Origin: Candidatus Kaistia colombiensis
GTDB lineage: Bacteria > Pseudomonadota > Alphaproteobacteria > Rhizobiales > Kaistiaceae
Assembly: GCA_029203105.1 (NCBI GenBank)
Contig: CP119318.1
Span: forward strand, 77,001-141,000
Length of the DNA: 64,000 nucleotides
Reading direction: 5' to 3'
Part shown: piece after piece, positions 60,453 to 64,000 of the stretch
How positions within the stretch are numbered: the stretch's first letter is position 1
Layout of the letters: every line of letters starts with the position of its first letter
The notes under the pieces: model-generated
What the model saw: only the letters and a program-made list of their open reading frames with translations
What the model was told of the DNA's origin: nothing
Database searches by the model: none
Made by a program: the position numbers and the translations under genes

Positions 60453-60782
60453 ATGTCCAGCTCGACGAAATCCTCAGACTTCGAGCCCGTTTCGGTCCCT
60501 GACGGTGGCGGGGCGGAGCTCTTTTCGCAACCAGACGGCCAAGCGAACCCGGCCCGGCGACGGAAGGCGGCCGCAGAAGCCGAGAGCGTCGCCACGGTCA
60601 CGCTGCCCCTGAGCCATCGGGTGATCGAGTATTTTCAGGCCGAGGGCGACGATTGGCTGGCGCGCATCAACGAATCGCTCAACCTGATCGTCAATCGCCA
60701 CATCGCGCGCGAGGCCAAGAAGCGCGCTCGCCTACGGGCGCGCACTTCGGCCCGCCGGCGCGCGCCGCGCGCCGGGGCCTGA
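60453..60782 (+). CDS. BrnA-like antitoxin, without adjacent toxin
   Basis: A 109-residue protein whose centre (residues about 45-80) has the BrnA antitoxin pattern V-T-L-P-L-S-H-R-V-I-E-Y-F ... D-D-W-L-A-R-I-N-E-S-L-N, a ribbon-helix-helix DNA-binding fold. The tail is extremely Arg-rich. In type II systems BrnA neutralises the BrnT nuclease and represses the pair, with brnT upstream. Here the upstream gene is the gamma-lyase and no toxin-like frame is seen on either side. An AGGA site precedes the chosen ATG; another ATG lies two codons earlier. Confidence 0.75.
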   Translation: MSSSTKSSDFEPVSVPDGGGAELFSQPDGQANPARRRKAAAEAESVATVTLPLSHRVIEYFQAEGDDWLARINESLNLIVNRHIAREAKKRARLRARTSARRRAPRAGA

Positions 60783-60910
60783 CCGGTTCACGTGAAACAA
60801 TCGCTGCCGAAGCAGGACCGCGCCGCGGGGAGAACGGCCTGAAACGCCGCGACACGACGCCCGCTGCCGGATCCGAAGGCCGCTTCGTATCACGCGACGC
60901 GACCGGACGA

Positions 60911-60977
60911 CTCTAGCTCTTTGTTTGGTCGCGTTTTCTTCACGCGAACCGGTATCCACTTCGCTCGAAAACGCTCT
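60911..60977. repeat. 67-bp dispersed intergenic repeat, copy 2
   Basis: Matches 4356-4422 at 64 of 67 bases in the same orientation. It lies past the 3' end of the oxidase operon and overlaps the stop codon of the subunit IV gene by two bases. Confidence 0.8.
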
Positions 60978-61347
60978 AATTGCCGCCGCCGTAGTAGAGC
61001 ATGCGCGTCAGCAGCGTGTAGTTCGCCTCCGTCGCCATGATGCCGACAAAGACCAGCACCAGCAGCGGCGGCAGCAGGATGGCGTAGATCAGCGTCAGCC
61101 GCTCCCAGGCCATATGCATGAAGATGGCAACGATCAGCCCGGCCTTGAGCAGCATGAACAGCACGATCAGCGTCCAGCGCAGCCAGCCATGCAGGCCGAC
61201 ATAATCGACCAGATAGGAACAGGTGCTGAGGACGAAGAGCCAGCCCCAGACGGCGAGATAGAGCTTGACCGGATGGTGCTGCGTATCGGTCGGCACCGGC
61301 GCGCCGGCCGGCTTGCTTGCTTCGGCGTGAACGGTCGCTTCGGCCAT
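60976..61347 (-). CDS. Cytochrome c oxidase subunit IV family protein
   Basis: A 123-residue small membrane subunit with three spans (about residues 31-48, 58-78 and 85-105), typical of the bacterial subunit IV encoded last in heme-copper oxidase operons (L-L-K-A-G-L-I-V-A-I-F-M-H-M is diagnostic). It stabilises the complex. Nine bases after the subunit III gene. Confidence 0.9.
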   Translation of the reverse strand: MAEATVHAEASKPAGAPVPTDTQHHPVKLYLAVWGWLFVLSTCSYLVDYVGLHGWLRWTLIVLFMLLKAGLIVAIFMHMAWERLTLIYAILLPPLLVLVFVGIMATEANYTLLTRMLYYGGGN

Positions 61348-61356
61348 GCGGACCTC

Positions 61357-62091
61357 CTACCAGAGGTAGAAAAAGGCGAAGATGAAGACCCAGACCAGAT
61401 CGACGAAGTGCCAGTAGAGGCCCATGATCTCGATCGTCTCGTAGCGGCCCTTGCGGCTGGTGAAGAAACCGCGCCGGCCGCTGTCGAAGTCGCCGCGCAG
61501 CACCTTGCGCGCCAGGATGATCAGGAAGATCACGCCGATGGTGACATGGGTGCCGTGGAAGCCGGTGATCATGAAGAAGGTCGAGCCGAATTGCGGCGCG
61601 CCCCAGGGATTGCCCCAGGGACGGACGCCCTCGCGGATCAGCTTGGTCCATTCGAATGCCTGCATGCCGACGAAGCAGGCGCCGAACAGCGCCGTCACCA
61701 GCATCAGCGTGCCGGCCTTGCGGCGGTCGCGCAGATAGCCGTAATGCACGGCGAGCGCCATGGTGCCGCTGCTCGAGATCAGCACGAAGGTCATGATGGC
61801 GATCAGGATCAACGGCACCTCGGTGCCACCGATCGACAGCGCGAACGCCTCGCTGGTGTTCGGCCACGGCACGGTCGTCGACATCCGCACCGTCATGTAG
61901 GCGACGAGGAAGCAGCCGAAGATGAAGGTGTCGGAGAGCAGGAAGACCCACATCATCGCCTTGCCCCACGAGACGCCCTTGAAGGCGTTGCGGTCAGAGG
62001 CCCAGTCGGCGAGAAAACGGCGCCAGCCGGCGCCGGCCGCGCGGTCGCGAGGGGCGGTCACGGGGGCAAGATGCGCCGGATGGTCGGTCAC
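61357..62091 (-). CDS. Heme-copper oxidase subunit III
   Basis: A 244-residue integral protein with about six or seven spans. Subunit III family blocks are seen in F-L-L-S-D-T-F-I-F-G, Q-A-F-E-W, H-G-T-H-V-T-I-G and G-L-Y-W-H-F-V-D-L-V-W-V. It helps proton uptake and stability of the oxidase. One of two different subunit-III genes in this operon, as described for the coxMNOP operon of Bradyrhizobium. Confidence 0.93.
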   Translation of the reverse strand: MTDHPAHLAPVTAPRDRAAGAGWRRFLADWASDRNAFKGVSWGKAMMWVFLLSDTFIFGCFLVAYMTVRMSTTVPWPNTSEAFALSIGGTEVPLILIAIMTFVLISSSGTMALAVHYGYLRDRRKAGTLMLVTALFGACFVGMQAFEWTKLIREGVRPWGNPWGAPQFGSTFFMITGFHGTHVTIGVIFLIILARKVLRGDFDSGRRGFFTSRKGRYETIEIMGLYWHFVDLVWVFIFAFFYLW

Positions 62092-62100
62092 GCGTGCCTC

Positions 62101-62805
62101 CTATGTCAGCAGCTGACGACAGACGGCGACAAAATCACCGACCCAGTTCGTCAGCAAGCCAAGCAGAACCAGCCAGATCAGCAGCAACGCGTGCCAGTAA
62201 GTGGCACAGAGCCCGATGCCGAGCCGCAATTGCGCGACGGCGGCGCCCCGCTCCATCCGCCAGGTGACGCGGCCGAGCGCCGCCAGCCCACCGGCGACAT
62301 GCGCGCCGTGCAGCGCGGTGATCAAATAGAAGAAGGCGTTGGCCGGGTTGGTCGCGAGGTAATAGCCCTCGGCATGCAGCTGTCGCCAGGCGAGAAGCTG
62401 GCCGACGAGGAACAGCACCGCCGTTGCGCCGGCCGCCAGCAGGCCTGCCCGCATCCCCTCCGCATCGCCGCGCACGGCGGCGAGCCTGGCCGTTTCGAGC
62501 GCGAGGCTGCTCAGCGCCAGCACCCCGGTATTGACCCAGAGGATGCCCGGCATCCGCACCGCCTCCCAGTCGCCGAGGCTGGCGCGCATCAGATAGGCGC
62601 TGACGGTGAGCGCGAACAGCGAGCCGACGACCGCGAGGAACACGGCGAGGCCGACCTTGGCGACGCGCGCGCCGGACGGATCGGCGGCCGGGAAGCGGCC
62701 GACCACGCCGGTCTCGAGCCAGGGCTTCGCCAGGATGCCCTGGCGCCACAGCCAGCCGAAGGCAATGGCCACGACCACCGCGAGGAAGATGAGGATCAGG
62801 CTCAT
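62101..62805 (-). CDS. Second subunit III-like protein of the oxidase
   Basis: A 234-residue membrane protein. After a short N-terminal span and a loop, five spans follow; the end carries the subunit III motif L-H-G-A-H-V-A-G-G and A-T-Y-W-H-A-L-L-L-I-W-L-V-L. It is more divergent than its neighbour. GGAGGG site before the ATG; the start overlaps the subunit I stop by four bases. The frame is open far upstream, but that is antisense-like noise inside subunit I. Confidence 0.85.
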   Translation of the reverse strand: MSLILIFLAVVVAIAFGWLWRQGILAKPWLETGVVGRFPAADPSGARVAKVGLAVFLAVVGSLFALTVSAYLMRASLGDWEAVRMPGILWVNTGVLALSSLALETARLAAVRGDAEGMRAGLLAAGATAVLFLVGQLLAWRQLHAEGYYLATNPANAFFYLITALHGAHVAGGLAALGRVTWRMERGAAVAQLRLGIGLCATYWHALLLIWLVLLGLLTNWVGDFVAVCRQLLT

Positions 62806-64000
62806 CGAGCGCCCTCCGCAACGGGATGGCCCGGCATGTCCGGGTCCCGCCCCGGCACGTTCTGCGGCACGAAATCCTCCGCCGCGCCCGGCACGGAATA
62901 GTCGTAGGCCCAGCGATAGACGACGGGCAGCTCGGCGCCCCAATTGCCGTGCGCCGGCGGCGTTTCCGGCGTCTGCCATTCGAGCGTCGTCGCCCGCCAC
63001 GGATTGCCGCCCGCCGCGCGGCCATGCCGCAGGCTCCAGGCGAGGTTGAACAGGAACAGCATCTGCGTCGCGCCGACGACCAGCGCGGCGACGGTCATGA
63101 AGATATTCAAGGTCACGACCGAATGCGGCACGAAGGCTGTCTCGCCCATCTCGTAATAGCGCCGCGGCACGCCGAGCAGCCCGAGATAGTGCATCGGGAA
63201 AAAGATGGCATAGGCGCCGAGAAAGGTGATCCAGAAATGGATCTTGCCGAGCGTCGGGTTCAGCATCCGGCCCGTGATCTTCGGATACCAGTGATAGAGG
63301 CCGCCGAAGATGACGAGGATCGGCGCGACGCCCATCACCATGTGGAAATGCGCCACCACGAACATCGTGTCGGAAAGCGGCACGTCGACAACGACATTGC
63401 CGAGGAACAGCCCGGTCAGGCCGCCATTGATGAAGGTGACGATGAAGCCGAGCGCGAACAGCATCGGCACGGTGAAATGGATATCGCCGCGCCAGAGCGT
63501 CAGCACCCAATTGTAGACCTTGAGCGCGGTCGGCACGGCGATGATCAGCGTCGTCGTGGCGAAGAAGAAGCCGAAGCCCGGATTCATGCCGCTGACATAC
63601 ATGTGATGCGCCCACACCACGAAGGAGAGCGCGCCGATGATGACGATCGCCCAGACCATCATCCGGTAGCCGAAGATGTTCTTGCGGGCATGCGTGCTGA
63701 TCAGGTCGGAGACGATGCCAAAGGCCGGAAGCGCGACGATGTAGACCTCGGGATGGCCGAAGAACCAGAACAGGTGCTGGAACAGGATCGGGCTGCCGCC
63801 GGCATAAGGCGCCTGCTCGCCCGTCACGACGATCGCCGGCATGAAGAAGCTGGTGCCGAGCCCCCGGTCGAACAGCATCATCACCGAGCCGACGAACAAC
63901 GCCGGGAACGCCAGGAGCGCCATCACCGTGGCGGTGAAGATGCCCCAGATCGTCAGCGGCATCCGCATCAGCGTCATGCCGCGCGTGCGCCCCTGCAGCA
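62802..64000 (-). CDS. ctaD: Cytochrome c oxidase subunit I, C-terminal part (cut by window end)
   Basis: Catalytic subunit of a heme-copper oxidase, reducing oxygen at the heme a3-CuB site in the inner membrane. About 399 residues are visible, with the N-terminus outside the window. CuB and heme ligands appear in H-P-E-V-Y-I, H-H-M-Y and A-H-F-H-M-V-M-G. K-channel and membrane segments are intact. The C-terminal end (A-E-D-F-V-P-Q-N-V) is short. Subunit II would lie upstream, beyond the window. Operon order I-III-III-IV resembles coxMNOP. Confidence 0.95.
   Translation of the reverse strand, partial: LQGRTRGMTLMRMPLTIWGIFTATVMALLAFPALFVGSVMMLFDRGLGTSFFMPAIVVTGEQAPYAGGSPILFQHLFWFFGHPEVYIVALPAFGIVSDLISTHARKNIFGYRMMVWAIVIIGALSFVVWAHHMYVSGMNPGFGFFFATTTLIIAVPTALKVYNWVLTLWRGDIHFTVPMLFALGFIVTFINGGLTGLFLGNVVVDVPLSDTMFVVAHFHMVMGVAPILVIFGGLYHWYPKITGRMLNPTLGKIHFWITFLGAYAIFFPMHYLGLLGVPRRYYEMGETAFVPHSVVTLNIFMTVAALVVGATQMLFLFNLAWSLRHGRAAGGNPWRATTLEWQTPETPPAHGNWGAELPVVYRWAYDYSVPGAAEDFVPQNVPGRDPDMPGHPVAEGAR

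Noticed and set aside
1..64000. tRNA, rRNA, prophage, transposase or integrase genes
   Set aside because: No T-arm GTTCGAATC-type cores in a plausible cloverleaf, no rRNA stretches and no recombinase motifs were noticed by reading; a tRNA or covariance-model scan would settle it.

Overview
The window is about 64 kb of GC-rich chromosomal DNA, densely packed with genes. Everything recognisable points to an alphaproteobacterium of the order Hyphomicrobiales (Rhizobiales). The pointers are a CpdR response regulator, FtsEX, a TIGR02302/DUF4175 protein, a DUF2125 protein, an invasion-associated locus B protein, PhaR with PhbAB, the ffh-rpsP-rimM-trmD-rplS block followed by leuC and leuD, and short palindromic intergenic repeats of rhizobial type. 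The genus cannot be fixed from the sequence alone. No rRNA, tRNA, CRISPR array, prophage, integrase or transposase was seen. The first and last genes are cut by the window edges.

Layout. 1-4322: likely periplasmic iron/redox operon (multicopper oxidase, di-heme protein, imelysin, DUF1513). 4450-10946: tlpA divergent from argH, then a small lipoprotein, lysA and a TIGR02302 protein (arginine and lysine biosynthesis). 11199-17831: cpdR, hpt, ftsEX, a YdcF protein, plsC, a ChaC-like cyclotransferase and a DUF2125 protein (cell cycle, envelope, lipid, purine salvage). 17901-20844: chorismate mutase-hisC-tyrA operon for aromatic amino acids. 21010-25201: methyltransferase, gloB, cupin and a large NYN-domain protein. 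25290-28130: phbB and phbA divergent from phaR (polyhydroxybutyrate). 28326-35191: DUF1232 and IalB proteins, then ffh-rpsP-rimM-trmD, a divergent TetR/MAPEG pair, and rplS. 35261-40670: methyltransferase, leuC, two related Gly/His/Trp-rich exported proteins, a GNAT enzyme, a metallopeptidase and leuD.

41019-64000: CoA lyase, pdxY, DUF429 protein and carbonic anhydrase. Then comes a peptide/nickel-type ABC operon ending in an HbpS-like gene, an OsmC protein and a 63-residue protein. A sugar uptake cluster follows (binding protein, two permeases, ROK kinase, GntR regulator, SIS isomerase) with no ATPase of its own. The window ends with a reverse trans-sulfuration pair, an orphan BrnA-like antitoxin and a four-gene heme-copper oxidase operon with two subunit-III genes.

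Nothing here is clearly a new defence or mobile system. The items most worth a second look are the NYN protein with its long Pro/Ala linker and conserved-looking ends, the tandem Gly/His/Trp-rich exported paralogues, the TetR/MAPEG pair inserted between trmD and rplS with a perfect candidate operator, several other palindromic operator candidates (PhaR-type, GntR-type, upstream of carbonic anhydrase, CtrA-like upstream of ftsE), the orphan BrnA, and the families of exactly repeated intergenic palindromes. Functions come from motif and family recognition by eye; no search was run.
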